A model generated the notes under the pieces. That model had not been told where the DNA came from, searched no databases, and was given only the letters and a program-made list of their open reading frames with translations. Position numbers and translations under genes: made by a program. A stretch of DNA of 51,107 nt from CAILLO01 sp964579735 (GTDB lineage: Bacteria > Bacillota > Clostridia > Saccharofermentanales > UBA5734), in contig CAZOHH010000006.1 of assembly GCA_964579735.1 (NCBI GenBank), positions 1-51,107 on the forward strand, given 5' to 3'. This document shows, piece by piece, positions 26,289 through 34,389 of the stretch (positions are counted from its first letter, which is position 1; every line of letters begins with the position of its first letter).

Positions 26289-28037
26289 ATGGTATGCACG
26301 AACAAATCGGTACTTCTTTGGGTCAAGGAAATGGCAGAGCTGACGAAGCCCGACGAGATCGTCTGGATCGACGGATCCAAGACCGAGAAGGATAGACTCG
26401 AAGCCCAATCCGTATCGACTGGCGAGGTCTCCCGTTTGGATCCCGTGAAACTTCCCGGATGCCTCTACCACAGGACGGCCGTCAACGACGTCGCCCGCGT
26501 CGAGCACCGCACCTTCATCTGCACCTCGAAGAAGGAAGACGCCGGACACACCAACAACTGGATGGCTCCAGCGGATGCCTATGCGAAGATGCGCCTTCTC
26601 TTCGACGGTTCCATGAAGGGTCGGACGATGTACGTCATCCCGTACCTCATGGGCCCTGCCGGTTCCCCTATTTCCAAGGTCGGCATCGAACTGACCGATA
26701 GCATCTACGTCGTCTTGAACATGCGCATCATGACCCGCATGGGCGATGTCGCGATGAAGCAGCTCGGCGACTCCCCCGAGTTCGTGAAGGGTCTGCACGG
26801 CAAAGCGCAGGTAGACGAAGAGAACCGCTACATCATGCACTTCCCCGAGGACAATGCCATCTGGTCGATCAACTCCGGATACGGCGGAAACGTCCTGCTC
26901 GGCAAGAAGTGCTTCGCCCTCCGAATCGCCAGCCACCTCGCCCATCGGGAAGGCTGGCTCGCCGAGCACATGCTGATTCTGGGCATCGAGTCACCGGACG
27001 GCAAGGTCCAGTACATCACCGGCGCGTTTCCCAGCGCCTGCGGCAAGACCAATCTCGCCATGCTGATTCCTCCCGCCTACGCCAAGGGCTACAAGGTCTT
27101 CACCGTCGGTGACGACATCGCCTGGATGCGCGTCGGCGAAGATGGCCGTCTGTGGGGCGTGAACCCCGAAGCCGGCTTCTTCGGGGTCGCTCCCGGCACC
27201 AGCATGAAGTCGAACCCCAACGCCCTGCTGACCACGAAGTCCAACACCATCTTCACGAATGTCGTCCTGACCGAGGACAACGACGTGTGGTGGGAAGGAA
27301 TGGGCATCCCCGCTCCCGCCAAGGGCACGGACTGGAAGGGCAATCCATGGACTCCCGCCTCCGCCGAAAAGGGCGCGCACGCCAACTCCCGCTTCACAGC
27401 GCCGGCGGCCCAGTGCCCCTGCATCTCTCCCAAGTGGGAAGCCCCAGAAGGCGTCCCCATCAGCGCCATGCTGTTCGGCGGCCGCCGCGCCAAGGCCGCG
27501 CCGCTGGTCTACCAGTCCTTCGACTGGGAACACGGCGTGTTCGTCGGCGCGACGATGGCTTCCGAGACGACCGCGGCCGCTTCCGGCGCCGTCGGCGTCG
27601 TGCGTCGCGACCCCATGGCCATGCTGCCCTTCTGTGGCTACAACATGGGCGACTATTTCGCGCACTGGCTTGCCGTCGGCAAGAAGGCCAGCAAGAAGCC
27701 GTTGATCTTCAACGTCAACTGGTTCCGCACCGATGACGCCGGCAAGTTCGTCTGGCCGGGCTACGGAGAGAATTTCCGCGTGCTGAAGTGGATCCTGGAC
27801 CGCTGCGACGGCAAGGTCGACGCCGTGAAGACCCCCATCGGCTTCATGCCGAAGGCGGAGGACATCGATCTCACCGGTCTCGACGGCTTCACTACGGAAG
27901 ACCTGAAGGCCATCCTCACCATCGACAAAGCCGTCTGGGATGATGAAATCAAGGGCATAGAGGAACATTTCTCGAAATTCGACCGTCTGCCCAAGGAGAT
28001 GACCGAACAGCTCGCCGCTCTCAAGCTGCGCTTCTAG
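26289..28037 (+). CDS. pckG: Phosphoenolpyruvate carboxykinase (GTP)
   Basis: This 582-residue GTP-dependent PEPCK has the family P-loop with reactive Cys (FPSACGKTNLAML), the kinase-2 region (VGDDIAWM), NWFRTDD near the C-terminus and the ligand-binding TNNWMAP. It interconverts oxaloacetate and PEP; in fermentative bacteria it may run in either direction. ATG 26289 is preferred over an ATG 42 bp earlier because AAGGACGG precedes it and the N-terminus then matches the family. A structured region and terminator follow. Confidence 0.95.
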   Translation: MVCTNKSVLLWVKEMAELTKPDEIVWIDGSKTEKDRLEAQSVSTGEVSRLDPVKLPGCLYHRTAVNDVARVEHRTFICTSKKEDAGHTNNWMAPADAYAKMRLLFDGSMKGRTMYVIPYLMGPAGSPISKVGIELTDSIYVVLNMRIMTRMGDVAMKQLGDSPEFVKGLHGKAQVDEENRYIMHFPEDNAIWSINSGYGGNVLLGKKCFALRIASHLAHREGWLAEHMLILGIESPDGKVQYITGAFPSACGKTNLAMLIPPAYAKGYKVFTVGDDIAWMRVGEDGRLWGVNPEAGFFGVAPGTSMKSNPNALLTTKSNTIFTNVVLTEDNDVWWEGMGIPAPAKGTDWKGNPWTPASAEKGAHANSRFTAPAAQCPCISPKWEAPEGVPISAMLFGGRRAKAAPLVYQSFDWEHGVFVGATMASETTAAASGAVGVVRRDPMAMLPFCGYNMGDYFAHWLAVGKKASKKPLIFNVNWFRTDDAGKFVWPGYGENFRVLKWILDRCDGKVDAVKTPIGFMPKAEDIDLTGLDGFTTEDLKAILTIDKAVWDDEIKGIEEHFSKFDRLPKEMTEQLAALKLRF

Positions 28038-28053
28038 AGCGTGGCTTCCAGCT

Positions 28054-28172
28054 AGGCGTTCCCATAAGCGTTCGAGGCGCGAGCCGAGAGGCAGCTTATG
28101 GACTGGAACGCCTTGCCGGAAACGCGCGGGGAACTAGAGCGCATCTTCACAGCGCGCTGCTTCCGGTCAGTC
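28054..28172 (+). ncRNA. Candidate structured RNA between pckG and zapA
   Basis: The region after pckG can form two long stems. AGGCGTTCC (28054-28062) pairs with GGAACGCCT (28105-28113), and CATAAGC (28063-28069) with GCTTATG (28094-28100), leaving a GACT bulge and an inner GGC-GCGA-GCC hairpin. CCGGAA/TTCCGG (28116-28121/28161-28166) and CGCGC/GCGCG (28123-28127/28152-28156) form the second, and GACTG (28101-28105) could pair with CAGTC (28168-28172) in an alternative fold. A perfect terminator follows at 28186. It may be a free small RNA or the pckG 3' UTR. I could not assign it to a known family. Confidence 0.45.
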
Positions 28173-28185
28173 GCCTACAGTCGTA

Positions 28186-28221
28186 AAAGGAGCCCTCGCC
28201 CGAATGGGCGGGGGTTCCTTT
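28186..28221 (+). terminator. Terminator after pckG / candidate RNA
   Basis: A 16-bp stem (with two G-T pairs) has a GAAT loop; the 5' arm starts AAAGGAGCCC and the 3' arm ends TTCCTTT. The U-rich end is part of the stem, as in bidirectional terminators. Confidence 0.85.
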
Positions 28222-28252
28222 CAATTCACACGACCCAACGATAGGCGTTCCC

Positions 28253-28281
28253 TTTCCGCGCACACCGGTGAAAGGTATAAT
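28253..28281 (+). promoter_or_regulatory. Probable zapA promoter
   Basis: A perfect TATAAT (28276-28281) is preceded at 17 bp by a weak TTTCCG (28253-28258). It lies between the terminator and zapA. Confidence 0.5.
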
Positions 28282-28333
28282 CAAAGGAGACGTGCCCTAG
28301 GAAAAATCACGCATGCCCCAGGAGGCGATGAAC

Positions 28334-28807
28334 ATGCCTACTCCCAAGAGGATCGAGGTCCGGATCGGCGGAAGCCAGTATACGCTGCTCACGGGCGACG
28401 ACGAAGCCATCGCGCGCAGGGTAGCCGCCCAGGCCGACCAACTCGTGCGTCGGATCCTCCAGAACAACCCGGCACTCAACCAGACGGCTGCGCTGGTGTT
28501 GGGCTTGGTGAACACGATCGATGAAAGTCTTCGAACCGAAACCCGACTCGAACTCCTCGAGGGACGCCTGAACGAGGCAGAAGGTCGAGTTACGGAATCA
28601 CGCACGGAGATGCTGCGGTTCAAGGAGAAGGTGGAGGCCGCCAATGTGGAGATGCAGCGACTCCGGATGCTCCTGGAGCGTTCCGAGCGCGATGCAAGAC
28701 GTTCCGATCCGGATGGCGTGGAAGTTCAGAAGGTCGTGCAGTCGTCCTTCATGGACGGACTCTCCACGCGAGACGAGGAGCCTTCCCGGGATACGGAGGA
28801 ATGTTGA
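28334..28807 (+). CDS. zapA: Cell division protein ZapA
   Basis: This 157-residue protein has an N-terminal ZapA domain (about 4-95, KRIEVRIGGSQYTL through ALVLGLVNTIDESL) and a long C-terminal coiled coil (about 75-130). ZapA crosslinks FtsZ filaments at the Z-ring. ATG 28334 has GGAGG with 8-nt spacing; ATGs further upstream lie too near or before it. It overlaps the following U32 peptidase gene by 7 bp, a linkage common in Clostridia. Confidence 0.85.
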   Translation: MPTPKRIEVRIGGSQYTLLTGDDEAIARRVAAQADQLVRRILQNNPALNQTAALVLGLVNTIDESLRTETRLELLEGRLNEAEGRVTESRTEMLRFKEKVEAANVEMQRLRMLLERSERDARRSDPDGVEVQKVVQSSFMDGLSTRDEEPSRDTEEC

Positions 28808-31338
28808 CGATAGGCCGCATGCCTGAACTCCTTGCCCCTGCCGGCGACCGGGCTTCCTTGGAAGCGGCCGTGCGAAACGGAGCCGATGCGGTCTATTTCG
28901 GCGCCCGCGCCTTCAGCGCACGAGCAAGGGCGGGCAACTTCGATGAGGAAGGAATGCGCGAAGCCATCGGTTATGCGCGACTCCGAAATGTCCGTCCCTA
29001 CCTCGCCCTGAACACGCTGCTTCACGACGAAGAGCTGGATATCGCCTTGGATGTCGCATCCGGGGCCTACGAAGCCGGCATCGCAGCCGTGATCGTCCAG
29101 GACCTGGGGCTGGCTCGTAGACTTCGCACCTCCTTGCCTGGCCTGCCGATCCACGCCAGCACCCAGACCACGTTATATGATTCTGCGGGTATCCGTGCCG
29201 CCTGCGCCCTCGGATTCACGCGCGTGATCCTGCCTCGGGAGCTTTCTATCCCGGAAATCGCAGCGTTGACGAAGGTCGCTCAGGAAAGCGGTTTGGATAC
29301 GGAAGTCTTCATACACGGTGCACTTTGCTACTGCTATTCCGGACAGTGCCGCATGAGCGCGCTGATCGGCGGTCGCAGCGGGAATCGTGGCGAATGCGCG
29401 CAACCCTGCCGCATGGGCTATGGCCTCGAAATCGGCGAAAGCGCCTCTCCCTCGACCATTTCACGCCCCCTCCTCAGTCCGAAGGATGCCTCCGCGCTTC
29501 GACTCCTTCCCGAACTCGTCGCCGCCGGCGTCGCCGCACTCAAGATAGAGGGTCGGATGCGTTCTGCCGAGTATGTCGGTCAGGTCGTATCGGTCTTCCG
29601 CAGACGACTCGACGAATTGGCGGAGAGAATCGATTCCATCGGCAGACCGAACCCGGAACCTGATTCCACGACTGCCGATACGAGCCGTCTTCTCCTGGCT
29701 TTCAACCGCGGAGGTGAGTTCTCGGATGCCTACCTTCGGGGCGCGAAAGGACCCTCGATGCTTGCCGGTGCGATGACCGGCAGTCACGGAATCCTTCTCG
29801 GCACCGTGCATCGCACTTCACCCGCGCAGGGTATTCTGGAGATCCGACTCGATGGGCTGACCGAAATCCTGCCGGGTCCGGGCGATGTCCTTTCCGTCCG
29901 CATTCCAGGGACCGGGGAGGAAAAAGCCAGCGCGCCTTGTGCACCCTTGCGGTTTCCGGCAGCCGGAGAGACGCCCGCCATACTCTCGGTCAAAGGATTC
30001 CACCCCGATGTCCTGCGGACGCTGGTCGAAGGCGACCCGGTCCATAGGATGAACGATGTGGAGTCCGAGCGTCGGGCGAAGTCCGCCGATGTTCGCAGGA
30101 CGACCGTGTCCATGATTTTCGCCATGACAGGCGAGCATCGCTTCCAGCTGAAAGTGGAGGTGACATCCTTTGGCGAATCCATTGGCGTGAAAGCCGTTGC
30201 CGAGGAGGAATTCTCCCGGGACGAGTCCGTTCCCCCGATCGACGGCACGCGGTTGCGCGAGCAACTGTGCAAGGCCGGCGGCACCCCTTTCCATGTAGAG
30301 GAAGTCCGCATTTTCGCTTCACCGACCCTGCCCATTTCCGCTGTCAACGCCCTTCGCCGTCAGGCGCTGGAAAACCTTGCCGCGGCCATGCTGGCACATC
30401 ACCGTCGTCTCCGCGTTCCAGTTCCACTTCCGGATCGGGTGGATTCGATACCTTCCGATCCCGCGCATCTCCATGGCTCCGAACCTCTCCCATGGACCAT
30501 CGCCGTGGAACCCTTTCAATTCGATGGGGATGTGGAGGAAACCGCTTGCGGTGCAGACGCCTATTACCTTCCTGCGATCTCCTGGTTGTCGCAGGAGGGA
30601 CTCGCGCGCATCCGCAGACTTCATGAACTGGAGCCTGGCGCGGCCCTTTTCGCTTCACTTCCCCCCGCTGCGGTCGGAGCGTTCGCCGTTCAGATCGCCA
30701 ACCTCCCGCGAATCGTCGCCGAGGCAGGCGGACAGGGCGTCGTGACGGGTAGTCCCGGAACCACGGCTGTTGCATCCACGTTGGGTCTCGTGCCCGTCGC
30801 AGGTCCCGATGCGAATCTTTGGAACGCCGAGGCAGTCTCCGTCTTCGCCGCTTTTGGTTCAACCGTCGTCGTTCCCTCCGTCGAACTCGATTCGCCGCAT
30901 ACGGCAGTCCTGTGCCGCAGCGCAATGGAAGCCGGACTCGAAGCGGAACCCATCGTCTATGGCCGTCAACGGCTCATGTATGCAGAACTCTGCCCCGTAG
31001 GTCACAACCGTCCGGGATGCACATCCTGCCGCAAGGGTCCGGTTTCCCTGCGCGACCGCACGGGTGCTTCTTTCCCGGTGGTGTGCCTTCCCGAATTCTG
31101 TTCCGGACAGATTCTCAACAGCAGCCTGCTGTCGATTCCCCGCGAAGCGCTCTCCTACCATGTGAGCGGCGTGCACCGTATGCGCTTGTGCTTCTATGAC
31201 GAAACACCCGATGAGCGGCGGATGCTCACCGACCTTCATCGAAAGCTGAACGCACCCGAGGATGCCGAGTCCATCCGGACCGTTGCCGCGGCGATCGCCC
31301 ACCGTGTGGGATCCCGGCTCACCCGAGGCCCCCAGTGA
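28801..31338 (+). CDS. U32-family peptidase (long form)
   Basis: This 845-residue protein has an N-terminal TIM-barrel-like U32 domain beginning PELLAPAGDRASLEAAVRNG and containing the U32 signature EVFIHGALCYCYSGQCRMS with its conserved cysteines, and a long C-terminal region of the kind found in the larger U32 subgroup (collagenase-like/RlhA-like). Some U32 members act in tRNA or rRNA hydroxylation rather than proteolysis, so the reaction here is open. ATG 28801 is very near GGAGG; TTG 28804 or ATG 28819 are alternatives. The C-terminus has a Cys cluster (CPVGHNRPGCTSCRKG) that may bind metal. Confidence 0.88.
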   Translation: MLTIGRMPELLAPAGDRASLEAAVRNGADAVYFGARAFSARARAGNFDEEGMREAIGYARLRNVRPYLALNTLLHDEELDIALDVASGAYEAGIAAVIVQDLGLARRLRTSLPGLPIHASTQTTLYDSAGIRAACALGFTRVILPRELSIPEIAALTKVAQESGLDTEVFIHGALCYCYSGQCRMSALIGGRSGNRGECAQPCRMGYGLEIGESASPSTISRPLLSPKDASALRLLPELVAAGVAALKIEGRMRSAEYVGQVVSVFRRRLDELAERIDSIGRPNPEPDSTTADTSRLLLAFNRGGEFSDAYLRGAKGPSMLAGAMTGSHGILLGTVHRTSPAQGILEIRLDGLTEILPGPGDVLSVRIPGTGEEKASAPCAPLRFPAAGETPAILSVKGFHPDVLRTLVEGDPVHRMNDVESERRAKSADVRRTTVSMIFAMTGEHRFQLKVEVTSFGESIGVKAVAEEEFSRDESVPPIDGTRLREQLCKAGGTPFHVEEVRIFASPTLPISAVNALRRQALENLAAAMLAHHRRLRVPVPLPDRVDSIPSDPAHLHGSEPLPWTIAVEPFQFDGDVEETACGADAYYLPAISWLSQEGLARIRRLHELEPGAALFASLPPAAVGAFAVQIANLPRIVAEAGGQGVVTGSPGTTAVASTLGLVPVAGPDANLWNAEAVSVFAAFGSTVVVPSVELDSPHTAVLCRSAMEAGLEAEPIVYGRQRLMYAELCPVGHNRPGCTSCRKGPVSLRDRTGASFPVVCLPEFCSGQILNSSLLSIPREALSYHVSGVHRMRLCFYDETPDERRMLTDLHRKLNAPEDAESIRTVAAAIAHRVGSRLTRGPQ

Positions 31339-31352
31339 AGGAGGATGCGCCC

Positions 31353-31856
31353 ATGGATGTCCACATATCGATCGAGATCTGTCGGGAAGGGGTCAAGACA
31401 CCAACCTATTCGCGCAAGGGGGATGCGGGCATGGATGTATGCGCCGCAATCGACGTCCTTCTAGAGCCCGGTGCCACGGTCATCGTGCCGACCGGACTCC
31501 GGTTCGCCATCCCGGAAGGATATGAGATCCAGGTTCGCCCCCGAAGTGGCATTTCCCTGCACACACCGCTTCGCATTCCCAACTCCCCCGGTACGATCGA
31601 TGCCGGATATCGCGACGAACTCGGAATCCTGATGACGAATTCCAGTCCGATTGCTCCGGCAGAAGAGGACGAGGAAGTCCAGCCTCTCGGATTGGATGCG
31701 CGCGGAGGGCGATTCGGCCCGTATCAGATCCGCAAGGGCGATCGAATCGCCCAGATCGTGCTTGCCGAAACACCCCGGATGATCTTCGAGGTCGTGGCCG
31801 ATGTCCGGAGCATCGGGGAGGACCGTGGCGGCGGTTTCGGTTCCACTGGACGCTGA
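31353..31856 (+). CDS. dut: dUTP diphosphatase
   Basis: This 167-residue trimeric dUTPase has all five motifs: GDAGMDV (I), RPRSGISL (II), GTIDAGYRDELGILM (III), GDRIAQIVL (IV) and DRGGGFGSTGR (V). It hydrolyses dUTP to dUMP and keeps uracil out of DNA. About 20 extra residues lie between motifs III and IV (EEDEEVQPLGLDARGGRFG). ATG 31353 has GGAGG with 8-nt spacing; an in-frame GTG at 31335 is less well placed. It follows the U32 gene by 14 bp. Confidence 0.95.
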   Translation: MDVHISIEICREGVKTPTYSRKGDAGMDVCAAIDVLLEPGATVIVPTGLRFAIPEGYEIQVRPRSGISLHTPLRIPNSPGTIDAGYRDELGILMTNSSPIAPAEEDEEVQPLGLDARGGRFGPYQIRKGDRIAQIVLAETPRMIFEVVADVRSIGEDRGGGFGSTGR

Positions 31857-31925
31857 CCGGGAGAACCTCGTGCAAATGCCCACCTGAAGCACCTTCCGCG
31901 CCATTTTTCGTGGGCATGTTCTTCA

Positions 31926-31955
31926 TTGACACGGCACTCTTCGAAGACATATAAT
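31926..31955 (+). promoter_or_regulatory. Promoter of the M-box/corA transcript
   Basis: TTGACA (31926-31931) and TATAAT (31950-31955), both perfect, are spaced by 18 bp. Transcription would start about 20 bp upstream of the riboswitch aptamer. Confidence 0.9.
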
Positions 31956-31980
31956 CGTCATGCAGTCGAAGGATTCGCAC

Positions 31981-32198
31981 CCATTGTTAAGTGAGGCTCC
32001 TGTGCAGATATACGCTACTACCCGGAAACATCGAGAGATGCCAATGGGTGAACAGACATCGCCGGATTAAGGCCTTGTCTAACGTAGCTGGAAGAGATTC
32101 CAACGCCGCACAGTGCCGAAACTCTACGAGGACGGGTATATCGGAAGCGTAAGCTCCGAGACCTCGTCCATGGAGATGCGACGGAGGTCTTGTTTTTT
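31981..32198 (+). promoter_or_regulatory. M-box (ykoK) Mg2+ riboswitch
   Basis: The leader contains the conserved M-box elements in order: GTTAAGTGAGGCTCCT (from 31986), ATACGCTACTACCC, GAAACATCGAGAGATGCCAATGGGT, abridged to its core GCCAATGGGT, then AACAGACATCGCCGGATTAAGG, abridged to GGATTAAGG, AACGTAGCTGGA and CACAGTGCCGAAACTCTACGA, abridged to CAGTGCCGAAA. It ends in a terminator (AGACCTC/GAGGTCT, 32159-32165/32184-32190, then TTTTTT). High Mg2+ should favour the terminator and shut off the downstream corA. Confidence 0.94.
32159..32198 (+). terminator. Terminator of the M-box expression platform
   Basis: Stem AGACCTC/GAGGTCT with additional GTC/GAC pairs and a bulged G is followed by a run of six T (32193-32198). 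Confidence 0.82.
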
Positions 32199-32262
32199 GT
32201 CCGGTCACGGGCGAATCACTTCCTCCCCATGAGAAGCACCATTCCAGGAAGGAGGAACGACC

Positions 32263-33240
32263 ATGCTTGAAATCTTCATCACGCGGTTCCACGAAATCAA
32301 TGGAAAAACGGTGACCGAGCTTGAACGGATCGAAGAGATCGTTCCCGATTGCTGGATCAATCTTTCCTCGCCGACCGAGGACGAGCTGGAACGCGTGCAG
32401 ACCGCGCTGGATCTTCCGGCCGAGTTCCTCCGGTACCCTCTGGATGAAGAGGAGCGCCCGCGCATCGACGTCGGGGACGAACCCGAGCAGACGCTCATCA
32501 TCGCCGACCTTCCCTTCGTCCGCAAGGAAGGGGATTCGATCAAATACGAGACGATGCCTATCGGCATCATCGTCATCGGACATAAGGCCATCGTCACGAT
32601 CTCCCTTCGGGAGGCCAATGTCCTGGAAACGTTCAAGACCAATCGGGTGCGCGATTTCCTGACGGGATACCGTACGCGCTTCGCCTTCCAGATCATGTAT
32701 GCGATCGCCAAGGACTTCCTGAAGTATCTGCGTTTCATCGACAAGACCCTGGAGTCGACGGAACGCCAATTGAACCGGTCCGTCACCAATAAGGAACTCT
32801 TCAAGCTGATGGAACTCGGCAAGTCGCTGGTCTATTTTTCCACATCCCTCAAGTCCAACGAGGGCGTGCTCGAAAAATTGATGCGAGGCAAGTCGATCAA
32901 GCAGTACGAAGAGGATCAGGACCTCCTGGAGGACGTCATCGTCGAGAATCGACAGGCCATGGAAATGGCCGGCACCTACGCGAGCATCATCAATGGGACC
33001 ATGGATGCGAATGCTTCCATCATCTCGAACAACCTGAACGTGGTCATGAAATTCCTGGCTGCCATGACCATCGTGCTTTCCATCCCCACCGTCGTCAGCA
33101 GCATCCTCGGCATGAACATCCCGGTGCCGTCCAACCCGGACTTCCTATCGAATCCTTGGCCTTTCATCATCGTCATCGGATTGATACTTGTCTTCGCCGG
33201 ATTCACCGCGATGTGGATGTGGAAGCGGAAGATGTTCTAG
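32263..33240 (+). CDS. corA: Magnesium transporter CorA
   Basis: This 325-residue CorA-family channel has a large N-terminal cytoplasmic funnel and two C-terminal transmembrane helices. The selectivity motif GMN occurs in SSILGMNIPVPSN and the basic tail is WKRKMF. It forms pentamers that conduct Mg2+ (or Co2+). The M-box leader upstream makes Mg2+ the likely physiological substrate. ATG 32263 follows GGAAGGAGGAACGACC. It is a single-gene unit. Confidence 0.94.
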   Translation: MLEIFITRFHEINGKTVTELERIEEIVPDCWINLSSPTEDELERVQTALDLPAEFLRYPLDEEERPRIDVGDEPEQTLIIADLPFVRKEGDSIKYETMPIGIIVIGHKAIVTISLREANVLETFKTNRVRDFLTGYRTRFAFQIMYAIAKDFLKYLRFIDKTLESTERQLNRSVTNKELFKLMELGKSLVYFSTSLKSNEGVLEKLMRGKSIKQYEEDQDLLEDVIVENRQAMEMAGTYASIINGTMDANASIISNNLNVVMKFLAAMTIVLSIPTVVSSILGMNIPVPSNPDFLSNPWPFIIVIGLILVFAGFTAMWMWKRKMF

Positions 33241-33271
33241 ACCTGAACCGGAGTTTCCGCGGTCATGAGGT

Positions 33272-34279
33272 TCAAGGGAAGCAAAGGTCCAGGAAATTCG
33301 AGATGGAAGATAGGTAATCCGTGGGGTCGGCCTCGAACAGAGTCTCTCCACCCGGTATCGCTCTTTCGAAAAGGGAAGTCGTCTCCGGGTGCAGCCGCAG
33401 CCTCTCCCGAAGCAACGTGGTGCGTTCGCCGTCCTCCGTTCGTGCTTCCATGATCAGCATCGGTCGCTGATATCGCGCCGCAAGAGCGGACAAGGGATAT
33501 TCCCCGCTGGATCCGGCAGAAAGCCTGACCGCGAGGGGTACGGTATAAGGCAAGGGAAAAACGGACAGCAGGTCAAGGCGGTCCATCGCACTACGAATGG
33601 AGTCGTCGAGGCTGTTGCGTGGACTGTCCAGCATCATCGCGAGGATATAGTCCTTGGTGATGGGGAGAGGAACAACGAGGGAGGAAGACTCCGTGCGGTT
33701 CTCCTCCGTCGTGGGGAGCTCCTGCCAGGCTGCGAGAGCCGCACCGGTTCCGTTGCCGAAGCCATAGAGGACCACCCCCCGCGTCGTCGTCGTCCTCCGG
33801 GCATAATCCACCGCGGCGAGGACGTCCTCCCACTCCGTATAGCCGTACGTAGTCAACCTGCCGGAAGAGTCTCCGCTATGGCGCAGGTCGAAGGATAGGA
33901 CATTGAAACCCAGGGCGACGAGATACTTGTACAGGACTGCCGTGGCTTCTCCGAATTGGAGGCGGTTCACGTCGTCCCCATGCACCATCACGATGGTGCC
34001 GCGCACCACGACCGTGGCGGGGAAGAACCAGCCACTCAGCGAAGTCTGCCCATCGAGGGAAGGGAAGTCGACGATGGAATACGCGGGCATGATATTCGCG
34101 GGGAAGTTCACGACCGTCGTCGGTTCGCGCCGCATCACCTGATTGGCGATACGGAATGTCAGTACTGAAACGACTGCCGTAAGGACGGCGATGACCGTCA
34201 GCAAGGCCGCCGTGGTCCGCAGAAAGCGGGAGAGCCGGCTGGGGCTGCGCGCCCCGATGATGGAAGAGTGGATTCCCAT
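33272..34279 (-). CDS. Membrane-anchored alpha/beta-hydrolase-fold protein lacking catalytic residues
   Basis: This 335-residue protein has an N-terminal membrane segment (about 24-44) and an extracytoplasmic alpha/beta-hydrolase domain with VMVHGDDVNR, NVLSFDLRHSGDS and the nucleophile-elbow region VVLYGFGNGTG. In this elbow the Ser of GxSxG is Gly (GFGNG). At the C-terminus the usual GH before the final helix is PGGE, so the His is also missing. It is therefore probably a pseudo-enzyme or binding protein. ATG 34279 has no ribosome-binding site; an extended -10 box ends 7 bp upstream, so the mRNA may be leaderless. It is divergent from uppP. Confidence 0.78.
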   Translation of the reverse strand: MGIHSSIIGARSPSRLSRFLRTTAALLTVIAVLTAVVSVLTFRIANQVMRREPTTVVNFPANIMPAYSIVDFPSLDGQTSLSGWFFPATVVVRGTIVMVHGDDVNRLQFGEATAVLYKYLVALGFNVLSFDLRHSGDSSGRLTTYGYTEWEDVLAAVDYARRTTTTRGVVLYGFGNGTGAALAAWQELPTTEENRTESSSLVVPLPITKDYILAMMLDSPRNSLDDSIRSAMDRLDLLSVFPLPYTVPLAVRLSAGSSGEYPLSALAARYQRPMLIMEARTEDGERTTLLRERLRLHPETTSLFERAIPGGETLFEADPTDYLSSISNFLDLCFP

Positions 34280-34286
34280 GCACTGG

Positions 34287-34292
34287 ATTATA
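34287..34292 (-). promoter_or_regulatory. Extended -10 promoter of the pseudo-hydrolase gene
   Basis: On the minus strand TGGTATAAT gives an extended -10 with a perfect hexamer, 7 bp before the ATG. No clear -35 is seen. The start of transcription is predicted at or next to the start codon. Confidence 0.7.
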
Positions 34293-34318
34293 CCACCCGA
34301 CCGTCGCACCCGGTGTGG

Positions 34319-34324
34319 TAGAAT
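34319..34324 (+). promoter_or_regulatory. Extended -10 promoter of uppP
   Basis: TGGTAGAAT on the plus strand, facing away from the minus-strand promoter 27 bp to the left. No clear -35 is seen. Confidence 0.5.
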
Positions 34325-34389
34325 GGGTTGGCCGCCCATCTTCGGGCTCAATTGATGCAGAATCGAAGCGAATCGGAGGACCTTGCCAC

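Noticed and set aside
28038..28190. 6S RNA (ssrS) beside zapA
   Set aside because: The location is suggestive but I could not derive the single long rod with a central bubble; kept only as an unassigned structured RNA.
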